From Anaerocolumna chitinilytica (lineage in GTDB: Bacteria > Bacillota > Clostridia > Lachnospirales > Lachnospiraceae): DNA of 64,000 nt. Below are positions 27,106 through 36,474 of the stretch, in pieces. Each line of letters opens with the position of its first letter. Within the stretch, counting starts at the first letter, position 1. The position numbers and the translations under genes are program-made. The notes under the pieces were generated by a model, which did no database searches, was not told where the DNA came from, and was given only the letters and a program-made list of their open reading frames with translations. The stretch covers positions 1,182,001 to 1,246,000 of the forward strand of contig NZ_AP023368.1 of the NCBI RefSeq assembly GCF_014218355.1. The letters are read 5' to 3'.

Positions 27106-28485
27106 ATGAGCAATAAGAATGCATGGTTAAAATATGAAGAAAATCAGTTAGCAGACATTACTGCCTTTAATGAAGGGTATAAGAAGTTTATAACTGATTG
27201 TAAGACAGAAAGAGAATGTGTCAGAGAAAGTATCAGACAGGCAAAAGATGAAGGCTTTCAGGATTTAAAAGAATACATCCGTACAGGCAAAAAATTAAAA
27301 GCCGGAGATAAGTTGTACATATCTAATATGGAGAAGGCTATCGCACTCTTCGTAATTGGAAGTCAGCCTTTGGAAGAAGGTTTAAAGATTCTGGGTGCTC
27401 ATATTGATTCCCCCAGAATGGATTTAAAACAGGTTCCTTTATATGAGGATGCCGAACTGGCATTGTTTGATACTCATTATTACGGCGGAATAAAAAAATA
27501 CCAGTGGGTTACACTTCCATTAGCAATACATGGTGTTGTAGTGAAAAAGGACGGAACCGTTGTAAATATTGTAATCGGAGAAGATAAGAATGATCCGGTT
27601 ATCGGAGTAACAGACCTGTTAGTACATCTTTCCGGAGCTCAGCTTGAGAAGAAAGGTGCTAAAGTAGTTGAAGGTGAGGACTTAAATATCCTTATCGGCA
27701 GCATGCCTTTAAAGGGAGAAGAAAAGGACGCTGTTAAAGCCAATATAAAGAAGATTTTACAGGATAAATACGGCATTGAAGAGGATGATTTCTTATCTGC
27801 AGAGTTAGAGATAGTTCCGGCAGGAGAAGCAAGAGATTACGGACTGGATAAGAGCATGGTTATGGGCTATGGTCAGGATGACAGAGTATGCTCTTATACC
27901 TCCTTAAAAGCAATCTTCAATGTAAAAGAGACAGACAGAACCTGTGCCTGCATTCTTGTGGATAAAGAAGAAATCGGCAGTGTCGGAGCTTCCGGTATGC
28001 ATTCCAAGTTCTTTGAGAATGCGGTGGCTGAAATCTTGGCATTAACCGGCGAATATTCAGAATTAAAGGTAAGACGTACCATGTCGAATTCCCATATGCT
28101 TTCCTCCGATGTAAGTGCTGCCTTTGACCCCAATTATCCGGCAGTAATGGAGAAAAAGAATGCCGCTTATTTTGGGCAGGGTATGGTATTTAATAAATAT
28201 ACCGGCTCCAGAGGAAAGTCTAATTCCAACGACGCTAACCCGGAATTCATGGCAAGGCTTCGCAAGATTATGGAAGATAATAAGGTAACTTTCCAGACGG
28301 CAGAGCTTGGTAAGGTAGATGAAGGCGGCGGCGGTACCATAGCATATATCATGGCTAATTATAACATGGAAGTAATAGACAGCGGTGTTGCCGTATTAAA
28401 CATGCATGCACCCTGGGAAATTACCAGCAAAGTAGACATTTATGAAACCTATAATGGTTATATTGCATTTTTAAAGGATATGTAA
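27106..28485 (+). CDS. M18 family aminopeptidase
   Basis: A 459-aa cytosolic zinc aminopeptidase (aspartyl aminopeptidase family). Metal and catalytic motifs are seen in order: GAHIDSPR (H99, D101), GYGQDDRVCSY, the catalytic/metal pair in DKEEIGS, SSDVSAAFDP, and the terminal histidine in NMHAPWE. This complete set predicts an active enzyme releasing N-terminal acidic residues. AGAAAGGAAAA precedes ATG 27106. It is followed by a Dabb protein with its own ribosome binding site. Confidence 0.92.
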   Translation: MSNKNAWLKYEENQLADITAFNEGYKKFITDCKTERECVRESIRQAKDEGFQDLKEYIRTGKKLKAGDKLYISNMEKAIALFVIGSQPLEEGLKILGAHIDSPRMDLKQVPLYEDAELALFDTHYYGGIKKYQWVTLPLAIHGVVVKKDGTVVNIVIGEDKNDPVIGVTDLLVHLSGAQLEKKGAKVVEGEDLNILIGSMPLKGEEKDAVKANIKKILQDKYGIEEDDFLSAELEIVPAGEARDYGLDKSMVMGYGQDDRVCSYTSLKAIFNVKETDRTCACILVDKEEIGSVGASGMHSKFFENAVAEILALTGEYSELKVRRTMSNSHMLSSDVSAAFDPNYPAVMEKKNAAYFGQGMVFNKYTGSRGKSNSNDANPEFMARLRKIMEDNKVTFQTAELGKVDEGGGGTIAYIMANYNMEVIDSGVAVLNMHAPWEITSKVDIYETYNGYIAFLKDM

Positions 28486-28544
28486 GAAAATAATCCTGAT
28501 TTATGGCTGCACAGAGGCTGTATATAAGCGGAAAGGAGCTTTAC

Positions 28545-28850
28545 ATGGTAAGACATTTGGTATTATGGAAATACAAAGAAGGTCTGACAGAGGTAGAGAA
28601 AGATAATCTGGTATTAGAAGCAAAGTTTAAATTAGAAGCTATAAAGGAAGTAATACCCGGCATACTGTCCCTGAAAGTAATAACTAAGACACTGCCTACG
28701 GGAAGTGATAATTGCGATTTTATGTTAGATAGTACTTTTATCAATCAAGAAGCGCTGGACTTCTACCAGAACCATGAAGAACATTTAAAAGCTGCATCCT
28801 TTGTACGCAGCATTGTAGGAAGCCGTATTTGTGTGGATTATGAAGAGTAA
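28545..28850 (+). CDS. Dabb (stress-responsive alpha/beta barrel) protein
   Basis: A 101-aa single-domain protein of the Dabb/ferredoxin-like dimeric barrel family. It opens with MVRHLVLWKYKEG, the family's conserved first strand, and ends with VGSRICVDYE. The usual function in bacteria is unknown. The frame opens at 28503, but AAAGGAG at 28532-28538 selects ATG 28545. It lies between the M18 gene and aspS on the same strand and may be cotranscribed with either. Confidence 0.85.
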   Translation: MVRHLVLWKYKEGLTEVEKDNLVLEAKFKLEAIKEVIPGILSLKVITKTLPTGSDNCDFMLDSTFINQEALDFYQNHEEHLKAASFVRSIVGSRICVDYEE

Positions 28851-28896
28851 GTTTTAATAAATCAAGTAATGAAGTAAGAAATATCAGGAGGATATC

Positions 28897-30684
28897 ATGG
28901 CAGAGTCGATGAAGGGCTTGCACAGGAGCCACAGGTGTACCGAAGTAACAAAGGCTATGACCGGCGAGAAAGTAACGGTTATGGGATGGGTACAAAAAAG
29001 CAGAAATAAAGGTAGTATTATATTCGTCGATCTTAGAGACCGTTCAGGACTTCTTCAAATAATATTTGAAGAAGGGGAGATAAGTTCAGAGGATTTTGCA
29101 AAGGCTGAAAAGTTAAGAAGTGAATTCGTGGTTGCAGTAGAAGGAAAGGTTGAACTTCGTTCCGGCGGAGTAAATGAAAATATTCCTACAGGTGAGATAG
29201 AAGTCAGAGCTGAAAGCATTCGTGTACTTTCAGAGGCAGACACCCCTCCTTTTCCTATTGAAGAGAACAGCAAAACGAAAGAAGATTTACGTTTAAAATA
29301 TCGTTACCTTGATCTTAGAAGGCCGGATCTGCAGAAAAACCTAATTATGAGAAGTAGGGTAGCAACCCTTACAAGACAGTTTCTTTCTGAAGAAGGCTTC
29401 TTAGAGATCGAAACCCCAATGCTGACTAAGAGTACCCCGGAAGGTGCCAGAGATTACCTTGTACCAAGCCGTGTACATCCTGGTAATTTTTATGCTCTGC
29501 CTCAATCACCTCAGATATTTAAGCAGCTCCTAATGTGCTCCGGTTATGACAGGTATTTTCAGATTGTAAAATGTTTCCGTGATGAAGACTTACGTGCTGA
29601 CCGTCAGCCGGAATTTACACAGATAGATATGGAACTTTCCTTTGTTGATGTGGATGATGTTATTGGTGTAAATGAAAGACTTCTCCAGAGAATGTTTAAA
29701 GAGACTATCGGTATTGAAGTACCCCTTCCAATTCAGAGAATGACCTACAAGGAAGCCATGGAAAGATTCGGCTCCGATAAGCCTGATATTCGTTTTGGAA
29801 TGGAATTAAAGGATGTGTCTGCAGTTGTTAAAGACTGTGGTTTCTCTGTATTTACCGATGCGATTAAAAATGGAGGTTCCGTAAGAGGAATCAACGCAGA
29901 GGGACAGGCTGAGATGCCGAGAAAGAAGATAGATGCACTGGTTCAGTTTGCTAAGGATTTTGGTGCCAAGGGTCTTGCTTATCTTGGTATTAATGCAGAT
30001 GGTACCTTTAAGTCCTCTTTTGCAAAGTTTATGACAGAAGAAGAACTAAAAGTTCTTGCTGATACAATGCAGGCTAAGTCTGGTGATTTATTATTCTTCG
30101 CTGCAGACGAAGATGATGTTGTTTTTGATGTGTTAGGTAATTTAAGATTAGAGCTTGCAAGAGGCCTTGAGCTTCTGAAAAAAGACGAATATAAATTCTT
30201 ATGGGTAACAGAGTTCCCTCTTTTGGAATACTCCAAGGAAGAAGGCAGATATACCGCTAAACACCATCCTTTTACCATGCCCATGGAAGAGGACTTAGAC
30301 CTTCTTGATACTCATCCTGAAAAGGTCCGTGCAAAAGCATATGATATCGTATTAAACGGTACAGAAATCGGTGGCGGAAGTGTAAGAATCTATCAGAATA
30401 ATGTACAGGAAAAGATGTTTGAGGTATTAGGATTTAGCAAGGAAGATGCCTATGATCGTTTTGGCTTCCTCTTAAATGCATTTAAATACGGAGTACCTCC
30501 TCATGCCGGATTGGCATATGGACTTGACCGCCTCATTATGCTTATGGCACAGGAAGATAGTATCCGAGACGTTATAGCCTTCCCGAAGGTAAAGGATGCA
30601 TCCTGTCTTATGACAGAGGCTCCGAACATCGTAGAGAAAAAACAGTTAGATGAGCTGGGAATTGGTGTTGTTGAAACAGAATAA
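28897..30684 (+). CDS. aspS: aspartyl-tRNA synthetase
   Basis: A 595-aa class IIb aminoacyl-tRNA synthetase charging tRNA-Asp. Order: an N-terminal OB anticodon-binding domain (about 1-110), class II motif 1 and motif 2 (FRDEDLRADRQPEFTQ), the bacterial GAD insertion (about 290-420), and motif 3 near the end (GLAYGLDRL). The length is typical of the bacterial type. AGGAGG lies before ATG 28897. Whether it is discriminating or also charges tRNA-Asn cannot be told from the sequence by eye. Confidence 0.97.
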   Translation: MAESMKGLHRSHRCTEVTKAMTGEKVTVMGWVQKSRNKGSIIFVDLRDRSGLLQIIFEEGEISSEDFAKAEKLRSEFVVAVEGKVELRSGGVNENIPTGEIEVRAESIRVLSEADTPPFPIEENSKTKEDLRLKYRYLDLRRPDLQKNLIMRSRVATLTRQFLSEEGFLEIETPMLTKSTPEGARDYLVPSRVHPGNFYALPQSPQIFKQLLMCSGYDRYFQIVKCFRDEDLRADRQPEFTQIDMELSFVDVDDVIGVNERLLQRMFKETIGIEVPLPIQRMTYKEAMERFGSDKPDIRFGMELKDVSAVVKDCGFSVFTDAIKNGGSVRGINAEGQAEMPRKKIDALVQFAKDFGAKGLAYLGINADGTFKSSFAKFMTEEELKVLADTMQAKSGDLLFFAADEDDVVFDVLGNLRLELARGLELLKKDEYKFLWVTEFPLLEYSKEEGRYTAKHHPFTMPMEEDLDLLDTHPEKVRAKAYDIVLNGTEIGGGSVRIYQNNVQEKMFEVLGFSKEDAYDRFGFLLNAFKYGVPPHAGLAYGLDRLIMLMAQEDSIRDVIAFPKVKDASCLMTEAPNIVEKKQLDELGIGVVETE

Positions 30685-30708
30685 GTAAGTGCTATATAGA
30701 CCAGAATT

Positions 30709-30781
30709 GCAGAAGCTTCATACCCCTCCGGGGAATTTGTTTGTTAAAAAACCCCGGAGAGCATGCAGCTTCTGCTTTTTA
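30709..30781 (+). terminator. strong terminator after aspS
   Basis: A two-part hairpin: GCAGAAGCT/AGCTTCTGC outside and CTCCGGGG/CCCCGGAG inside, followed by T5. Confidence 0.9.
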
Positions 30782-30801
30782 ATGTAATCAGCTTATCTGT
30801 A

Positions 30802-31071
30802 TTAATATAGCAGATATAGCAAGATGGATATGTGCACAAGTAAAATACAAGGCATAAAAATAATAAATTTTTTATGCTTGGTCTTGTGATGGAAAAAGAA
30901 CATACCAAGGATTGAACCTAAGCTGCCTCCGATTACAGAGGAGAGAAAAAGTGTACTCTCCTTTATTCTCCATTGATGTTTTCTAGCCTTATATTTGTCA
31001 ATTCCCATAAGCAGGAATGAGAGAATATTTACAAATATGAAATAGCTAAGCAGTAAATAAAAAAAATGCAA
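30802..31071 (-). CDS. DUF1294 membrane protein
   Basis: An 89-aa protein with the DUF1294 signature: a first helix, then GIDKYKARKHQWRIKESTL, a glycine-rich second helix (GGSLGSILGMFFFHHKTKHKKF) and a third helix. Function unknown. The frame is open to 31293, but that extension overlaps the XRE gene and is not coding. No ATG is available after the XRE stop. TTG 31071 lies 11 bases after AAGGAGG, and an ATT codon lies 5 bases after it, so the exact start is unsure. The two genes are translationally coupled. Confidence 0.75.
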   Translation of the reverse strand: MHFFYLLLSYFIFVNILSFLLMGIDKYKARKHQWRIKESTLFLSSVIGGSLGSILGMFFFHHKTKHKKFIIFMPCILLVHISILLYLLY

Positions 31072-31087
31072 TGTAATCCAAACCTCC

Positions 31088-31510
31088 TTACCGTGGTTTA
31101 TTATTTTTTTTAGCGACCTTCTTTTCCAAGAAAGACAATAACTGCTTTTTTTCACAATCATTAAGTCTGCGAAAAAGTGCAAACAGCCGTTTTTCTTCCG
31201 AAGAGAGGTGTAAAATTCGGGATTTATACGGCAGCTGCGTCTCATTGACGGCAAATTTATGATAATTTGATTCTTCATGAAAAAACTCATCATACATGGG
31301 CACTGTAGTTGAATTAATAAAAATATCTATGTCAACATCATACAGTTTCGATAGTTTTAATAAGGTTCTGTAATCGGGAGTGCGTATTCCGGCCTCGTAA
31401 TGAGCATACCCTTGCCTGGTCATACTTAGGTAGCCTGCTACTTTAGTCTGGGTATAACGCCTTGACGTTCTTAATTCCTTTAATTTGTCCTTAAGTAATA
31501 ATTCTGACAT
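31088..31510 (-). CDS. XRE-family transcriptional regulator
   Basis: A 140-aa DNA-binding protein. The HTH occupies about residues 7-60 (LKELRTSRRYTQTKVAGYLS, then MTRQGYAHYEAGIRTPDYRT), and the C-terminal half is a helical, charged region ending in a lysine-rich tail (LEKKVAKKNNKPR). The frame opens further upstream, but GGGGAG before ATG 31510 sets the start. The stop codon overlaps the ribosome binding site of the DUF1294 gene. It probably controls itself and its partner. Confidence 0.85.
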   Translation of the reverse strand: MSELLLKDKLKELRTSRRYTQTKVAGYLSMTRQGYAHYEAGIRTPDYRTLLKLSKLYDVDIDIFINSTTVPMYDEFFHEESNYHKFAVNETQLPYKSRILHLSSEEKRLFALFRRLNDCEKKQLLSFLEKKVAKKNNKPR

Positions 31511-31861
31511 AGTAAACTCCCCTTTTCGTTTTTGGGTATCATTGTAACAGTACAACAGGATTATTTACCGGAATCATGTAACTTTTCTAGGTTAAGTCAA
31601 ATTGTATAGTTTTTTCGCCTTATTATCCCCCGCATTTAGTGAATTTGTAGTTCGATTTATAGAATTGTAATACTGCTAAAATTATATAACAATTCCATTA
31701 TTATCTCAATTTAAACTTTAGTAGGAGATAATTTATGGGATAACTGTAAAGAAATTTCCAAAAAAAATGTTTGACATAAACATAATAAAGTGTTATTATA
31801 AGCTTGTTGCAGAAGATGCAATGTACTATAAATGTAGATTATTTTATTTGGAGGAATTAAC
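31511..31861. other. intergenic region between XRE gene and csp
   Basis: 350 AT-rich bases between divergent genes. The csp promoter is at 31771-31799. The rest shows no credible ORF or stable hairpin. Confidence 0.55.
31771..31799 (+). promoter_or_regulatory. predicted sigma-A promoter of the cold-shock gene
   Basis: TTGACA (consensus -35) at 31771-31776, a 17-base spacer and TATTAT at 31794-31799. The leader of about 55 bases ends in TTGGAGG. Confidence 0.85.
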
Positions 31862-32062
31862 ATGAACAAAGGTACAGTTAAATGGTTTAACAATCAAAAA
31901 GGTTTTGGTTTCATTTCCGATGAGCAGGGTAACGATGTATTCGTACACTATTCAGGACTTAACATGGACGGCTTCAAGTCATTAGAAGAAGGACAAGAAG
32001 TTGCTTTTGATGTTGTTCAGGGAGCAAAGGGACCTCAGGCAACCAACGTAACAAAATTATAA
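31862..32062 (+). CDS. cold-shock protein (CspA family)
   Basis: A 66-aa single cold-shock domain, an RNA chaperone binding single-stranded nucleic acid. RNP1 KGFGFI (13-18) and RNP2 VFVHY (26-30) are intact, and the length is exactly typical. GGAGG precedes ATG 31862. It has a near-consensus promoter and a UUCG-capped terminator, which fits high expression. Confidence 0.97.
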   Translation: MNKGTVKWFNNQKGFGFISDEQGNDVFVHYSGLNMDGFKSLEEGQEVAFDVVQGAKGPQATNVTKL

Positions 32063-32166
32063 TCATCAGTTTCAGTGTACCTTTTTCTTGATATATAAAT
32101 TTTAAGAATTTTATTTTTAAGAATTTTTATACAGAAAATAGCTATATTGTAATGACTAGAGTGATT

Positions 32167-32198
32167 AAAAGGGTTATCCTTCGGGATAACCTTTTTTT
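32167..32198 (+). terminator. terminator after csp
   Basis: GGTTATCC-TTCG-GGATAACC, a perfect stem with a UUCG tetraloop, followed by T7. Confidence 0.93.
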
Positions 32199-32226
32199 GT
32201 ACCTGAAAAGACTATGAAAGGCATGG

Positions 32227-33801
32227 TTGGTTATCAGTATGGAGATTATTTTTCTTCCCTTTAATAAAAAGCTTGTCACTGAAAAGAGCATAAGCCTTCA
32301 AAAAGCTGCATTTGATTTAGGAATTGATACAGGTGCATTATGCGGAGGTAAGAAGACCTGCGGTAAATGCAAGGTTCTGGTAAGCAAAGGAAACAACAGA
32401 ATATTCTCCGCGGAAGAAAACCTGTATTTGACAGAGGAAGAAAAAGACAGGGGAGTAAGACTTGCCTGTTGCTTCTATCCCACATCGGATACCTGTGTAA
32501 TCCTTGATAATGGGTATAGTGAGAGAAATGGAGAAGAAGAAATAGTTGTAAAAAAGGATACTTTCACGAAAGGTGTCTATGGAGCAGCGATTGATATTGG
32601 CACCACGAATATAGAAGGTATGCTATATGACAGAAAGCTGGGAAATCCCCTTGTCACAAAAGGTTTATCCAATCCTCAAAAACTCTATGGCGCTGATGTA
32701 GTTTCCCGCATTACCTATGCTTTGGAAGGAAATGAACATTCTGAAAAACTGCAAGAAACAGTAAGAAAAGCAATTCAATTACTCTTAGAGGAACTAAGCC
32801 GCCAGGCGGGAATATTAATGTCTCAGATTGACAGAGTAGTATTAGCTGGAAATACTACAATGACAAATCTCTTTCTTGGGCAGTCTGTGATGGGCCTATC
32901 CAGAGCACCATTTCAAAGTGAATCCTACAGTGGAGAGTTTCTAGAGCCCCAGACGGCAGGGTTTCATATTAACCCGGAGGGACTTGTCTATGTTATGCCC
33001 GGCATAAGCGGTCATGTAGGCGGAGATGCACTGGCTTGTATCTTATCAAAGGATTTACAGAAGGAAACGAGAAAGATTCTGCTTTTGGATATCGGTACGA
33101 ATGCTGAACTTATTCTATGTGACGGAGAGAAGCTGATAGCCTGTTCGGTAGCAGCCGGTCCTGCTTTTGAAGGAGGAAATATTTCCTGCGGTATGAGGGC
33201 AGAAGCTGGGGCAATTATATCAGCCGTTTATAAGGAGGAGTCCTTAGAGGTAGAGTTTATTAGGGAGGGAGATAAAATTACATCTCCAAAAGGTATATGC
33301 GGTTCCGGACTTATCGAGTGCATCTATGAGCTTTATAAGAATGGGAAGATAGACGAGACCGGTCGGCTGTTAGGCAGAGCAGGTGAGGAAAATCTCTATA
33401 GATTATGGAGAAAAGCAGGCAAGGAAGTCTCTATAACTCAAAAGGATATCAGAGAATTTCAGCTGGCGCAGGGAGCCATTGCTGCCGGAACGGCTATGTT
33501 GCTTGCAAAAGCCGGTTTAGAACCAACAGAATTGGATAAAGTATATCTTGCAGGGAATTTTGGCGGAAAGCTCTCTATAAAAAAGGCAATCGCATTAGGA
33601 TTGCTGCCACCGGTACCGGAAGATAACATTGAATATATTGGAAATGGTTCCCTAAGAGGCAGTGCCAGAATCCTTATGGAAGAAATTATGCCAAGAGAAG
33701 CGGAGCAGATAAGCCAACGGATTGAGCATATAGAACTTGCACTGGAACCTGATTTTAGCGAATTATTCATAAAAGCCATGACATTTCCGGAATTAACTTA
33801 A
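32227..33801 (+). CDS. ferredoxin-ASKHA (DUF4445) protein, corrinoid-activator-like
   Basis: A 524-aa protein with an N-terminal plant-type [2Fe-2S] ferredoxin domain (cysteines C39, C45, C48 and C81 or C82) fused to an actin-like ATPase (ASKHA) module. Its nucleotide motifs include AIDIGTTN, VVLAGNTTM, LLLDIGTNAE and LAGNFGG. This is the layout of RACE/RamA-type proteins that reductively reactivate corrinoid methyltransferases with ATP. No methyltransferase or corrinoid protein is adjacent, so its client is unknown. GAAAGG gives TTG 32227 good spacing; ATG 32239 is the alternative. It faces the cobalamin-regulated genes downstream. Confidence 0.85.
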   Translation: MVISMEIIFLPFNKKLVTEKSISLQKAAFDLGIDTGALCGGKKTCGKCKVLVSKGNNRIFSAEENLYLTEEEKDRGVRLACCFYPTSDTCVILDNGYSERNGEEEIVVKKDTFTKGVYGAAIDIGTTNIEGMLYDRKLGNPLVTKGLSNPQKLYGADVVSRITYALEGNEHSEKLQETVRKAIQLLLEELSRQAGILMSQIDRVVLAGNTTMTNLFLGQSVMGLSRAPFQSESYSGEFLEPQTAGFHINPEGLVYVMPGISGHVGGDALACILSKDLQKETRKILLLDIGTNAELILCDGEKLIACSVAAGPAFEGGNISCGMRAEAGAIISAVYKEESLEVEFIREGDKITSPKGICGSGLIECIYELYKNGKIDETGRLLGRAGEENLYRLWRKAGKEVSITQKDIREFQLAQGAIAAGTAMLLAKAGLEPTELDKVYLAGNFGGKLSIKKAIALGLLPPVPEDNIEYIGNGSLRGSARILMEEIMPREAEQISQRIEHIELALEPDFSELFIKAMTFPELT

Positions 33802-33817
33802 GTTTCCGGTAAAACTG

Positions 33818-33862
33818 AGAGGCATAGAGCGTAAATAAAACGCTTTCTATGCCTCTAATATT
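33818..33862. terminator. bidirectional terminator between convergent genes
   Basis: AGAGGCATAG and CTATGCCTCT pair perfectly, with an inner GCG/CGC stem. Confidence 0.8.
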
Positions 33863-33901
33863 TTGGTTATTAGTACTTGTTTAATGTAATAAATAGTTAT
33901 A

Positions 33902-34444
33902 TTAAAGCTGTCCATAATTTTTGGTAAGCATATTTAATACCTTATACGAAGGCCTGAATAAAAAAAGTGCTACAATAAAATTACTGATACCATGAATCAG
34001 GTCAAAGGTAATTCCACTTACCCAATAACCAAAGGCACTGGTAAGACCACCGCTTATTCCACCGCTTGCAAGGCCCAAGAAGAAGCTGATTAGGGCAAAG
34101 GAAGCTCCAAAACCTAAACCAAAAGCACCGGATGCCAATGCCCAGGTCAGGGGGTGAATTTCAAGAGGAGCATGATTCTTGCATAATAATCGAGCTATCA
34201 GATATAGAAGAAACCATATATACAAATAACCGATAAACCAGATTCCAAAGCCATAAAAAAATCCCTCCAGTAAAACAAAAACTGCTATAATATAAAGGGT
34301 CTTACGCTTTAACACACAGGTATAAACCAAAATCAGAAGTGATACCAATTCCACATTTGGAATTCCCTGTAATATATACTGCAGTGCAAAAAGGATGGAA
34401 CTTAGCATGCCGATAAGGGTAATGTTCTTGATACTGATACGCAT
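33902..34444 (-). CDS. ECF transporter S component, predicted cobalamin-type
   Basis: A 180-aa integral membrane protein with about six helices, consistent with a substrate-binding S component of an energy-coupling factor transporter. Assignment to cobalamin is inference from the upstream cobalamin riboswitch and the coupled DUF4430 gene. No EcfT/EcfA genes are nearby, so it would share a common energising module (group II type). The start ATG is one base after the DUF4430 stop and has only a weak ribosome binding site, which suggests translational coupling. Confidence 0.8.
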   Translation of the reverse strand: MRISIKNITLIGMLSSILFALQYILQGIPNVELVSLLILVYTCVLKRKTLYIIAVFVLLEGFFYGFGIWFIGYLYIWFLLYLIARLLCKNHAPLEIHPLTWALASGAFGLGFGASFALISFFLGLASGGISGGLTSAFGYWVSGITFDLIHGISNFIVALFLFRPSYKVLNMLTKNYGQL

Positions 34445-34445
34445 T

Positions 34446-34850
34446 TTAATAGCCTGTAGTTAAAGTGATTTCAAAATGGTCTCCATCTGCGATAGGAGTT
34501 GTGTCAACGCCGGTAGTAATCTGTTCTCCGCCTTTTGTAAAGCACCACCATTGCTGTTTACTGTCATCAACGGTAACACCGTCAACCGTTTTAACAAATA
34601 ATCCATAATCAGATTCCTCACCTGAAATCAATTTCTTCTCTTCCAGTGCCTGTCTTAAATATTCTGCATCGGTATTAATATCAATGTTCTTGCTTGTGCC
34701 GTCACCTAAAATAACTTCTGCTACGATATGTTTAGAACCTTCTGTAGTTTCGGGCTTAAAGACATTGTATAAAATGGCCATAGCAGCAATAACAACTACA
34801 AAGATAATGACGCCGATAATCGGCTTTTTCATGGATTTCTTATTTTCCAT
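34446..34850 (-). CDS. DUF4430 membrane-anchored protein, predicted cobalamin-capture factor
   Basis: A 134-aa protein with a cytosolic basic start, one membrane helix (residues 10-27, IIGVIIFVVVIAAMAILY) and an extracellular DUF4430 domain. That domain is related to the C-terminal domain of eukaryotic B12 carriers (transcobalamin-like). The QWWCFTKGGEQ motif and GDHFEITL are typical. Placed first behind a cobalamin riboswitch and fused by a one-base gap to an ECF S component, it likely hands a corrinoid to the transporter. It is not a lipoprotein (no lipobox). GGAGGG precedes ATG 34850. Confidence 0.82.
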   Translation of the reverse strand: MENKKSMKKPIIGVIIFVVVIAAMAILYNVFKPETTEGSKHIVAEVILGDGTSKNIDINTDAEYLRQALEEKKLISGEESDYGLFVKTVDGVTVDDSKQQWWCFTKGGEQITTGVDTTPIADGDHFEITLTTGY

Positions 34851-34891
34851 AGTTCCCTCCTATTAATAAAATATGTGATGAAAAAGGGCAT

Positions 34892-34917
34892 AAAAAAATC
34901 CCTTTATTAAAAAGGGG
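34892..34917 (-). terminator. riboswitch-controlled terminator
   Basis: On the minus strand CCCTTT and AAAGGG form a stem, followed by A and T7. It lies between the cobalamin aptamer and the DUF4430 start, so it is the likely expression platform. Confidence 0.75.
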
Positions 34918-34969
34918 AAAGAAAGGCAAAGAAAATAATACCTCATCTTCCATCCTCCGTGGAAATATA

Positions 34970-35160
34970 GCGGTACAGACAATAAGCAGGTATTCTGGCT
35001 TGTGGATCATTATCAGCTATACATCTTCCCAGGCAGACACCCAGTGACTGCGCAACCCAAAAGGATTGACACACTTATAGCAGACTCCTCACATACAGCG
35101 GCGGGACCGCACAGGATTTGAACCTGTTTCCCTATTATGTCACATCATTACAATATGACA
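34970..35160 (-). ncRNA. cobalamin riboswitch
   Basis: On the minus strand I can read the conserved aptamer blocks in order: the B12-box region AATCCTGTGCGGTCCCGCC (about 35098-35117), CACTGGGTGTCTGCC with CTGGGAAG (about 35024-35043), and the 3' block AGCCAGAATACCTGC (about 34984-34999). Spacing agrees with the class. Ends are approximate. It should turn off the DUF4430/ECF-S operon when adenosylcobalamin or related corrinoid is plentiful. Confidence 0.93.
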
Positions 35161-35409
35161 ACTTACTGTCTTTAAGACTTATAAAGTATATCATTGAGAA
35201 GGAAAGCTGTCAATTCCTGTTCTGTAACTTTTAGATAAGTATAAGCATCAGAAAGATGGGATATCATAATAGCTCTTAGGCATTTAAATTACATATCCTG
35301 CATACCTATTCCAGTAACTTTTACTTGGTAAACTATGAAAGATATACTTGAACTTTTGGCAGAGATAGGCTATTCTTATAAATATAAACAGAACAGAAGG
35401 AGAAGCATT

Positions 35410-36468
35410 ATGAGCATAAAGAAACATTCTTTTGGCAAGACTTCTGAGGGGGAAGAAGCCACTCTTTATACATTAATTAACAAAAAAGGTATGTCAGTCA
35501 GCCTGACTGATTACGGCGCTAATATAGTAAATGTAATCGTGCCTGACAAAGAGGGTAAGTATGATGATGTGGTACTCGGATATGAAACGGTAACCGGTTA
35601 TGAAGGCAATAAGGCTGGCTATGGCTCTTTCATAGGACGTAACGCTAATCGTATCGGCGGAGCTTCCGCACTAATAAACGGTAAGGAATATCCCCTTGAG
35701 AAAAATGACGGAGAGAATAATCTTCACAGCGGTTCCAAGAGTTATAATAAATTTATGTATGAGACCGAAATCTTTGAGGAAGAGGATGCGGATTCTGTTG
35801 AATTCTCAAGATTAAGTCCTCATATGGAACAGGGATTTCCCGGGAATCTGGACATTAGCGTAACATATACCTTAACCGATGAAAATGAACTGGTAATTGA
35901 ATATATGGCGGTTTCTGACAGGGATACCCTTTGTAATCTGACAAACCATTCCTACTTTAATCTGAACGGACATGCTTCCGGTTCCATCTTAAATCATAAA
36001 GTTATGCTGAATGCTGACAGCTTTACACCAACGGATGATAAGTTGATTCCTACCGGAGAAATCAGGAGTGTAGAAGGTACTCCTATGGATTTTCGTAAGC
36101 TGAAAACAATCGGAGCAGAAATAGATGCTGATTATGAACCTTTAAAAATAGCCGGCGGTTATGATCATAACTATGTTTTAAATATCAGCGGTACAGAGGT
36201 TGAGAAAGTAGCAGAGCTTGTAAGTGATGAAAGCGGCAGAATAATGGAAGTCTTTACGAATCTTCCGGGAATACAGCTCTATACCGGTAATTTTATAGAT
36301 GGTCAGGAAGAAGGTAAGAAAAATTTTGTTTATGAGAAACGTGCAGGAGTATGTTTTGAGACACAGTTCTTTCCGGATGCCTGCCATAAACCCGAATTTT
36401 CTTCCAGCTTCTTAAAAGCTGCCAATGAATATGATTATGTAACAGTGTACAAATTCGGTTTAAAGTAA
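35410..36468 (+). CDS. galM: aldose 1-epimerase (mutarotase)
   Basis: A 352-aa enzyme that interconverts alpha and beta anomers of aldohexoses. Typical motifs: GRNANRI near residue 75, TNHSYFNLNGH with the catalytic histidine (about 175-185), GGYDHNYVL, and the catalytic glutamate in GVCFETQFFPDA (about 320). The frame opens at 35335, but AAGGAG at 35398 supports ATG 35410, where the protein aligns with the family start. No other sugar genes are adjacent. Confidence 0.94.
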   Translation: MSIKKHSFGKTSEGEEATLYTLINKKGMSVSLTDYGANIVNVIVPDKEGKYDDVVLGYETVTGYEGNKAGYGSFIGRNANRIGGASALINGKEYPLEKNDGENNLHSGSKSYNKFMYETEIFEEEDADSVEFSRLSPHMEQGFPGNLDISVTYTLTDENELVIEYMAVSDRDTLCNLTNHSYFNLNGHASGSILNHKVMLNADSFTPTDDKLIPTGEIRSVEGTPMDFRKLKTIGAEIDADYEPLKIAGGYDHNYVLNISGTEVEKVAELVSDESGRIMEVFTNLPGIQLYTGNFIDGQEEGKKNFVYEKRAGVCFETQFFPDACHKPEFSSSFLKAANEYDYVTVYKFGLK

Positions 36469-36474
36469 AATTCA

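Noticed and set aside
30802..31293. 163-codon reading of the DUF1294 frame
   Set aside because: The N-terminal 74 codons overlap the XRE gene in another frame and do not resemble DUF1294; only the part after 31071 is coding.
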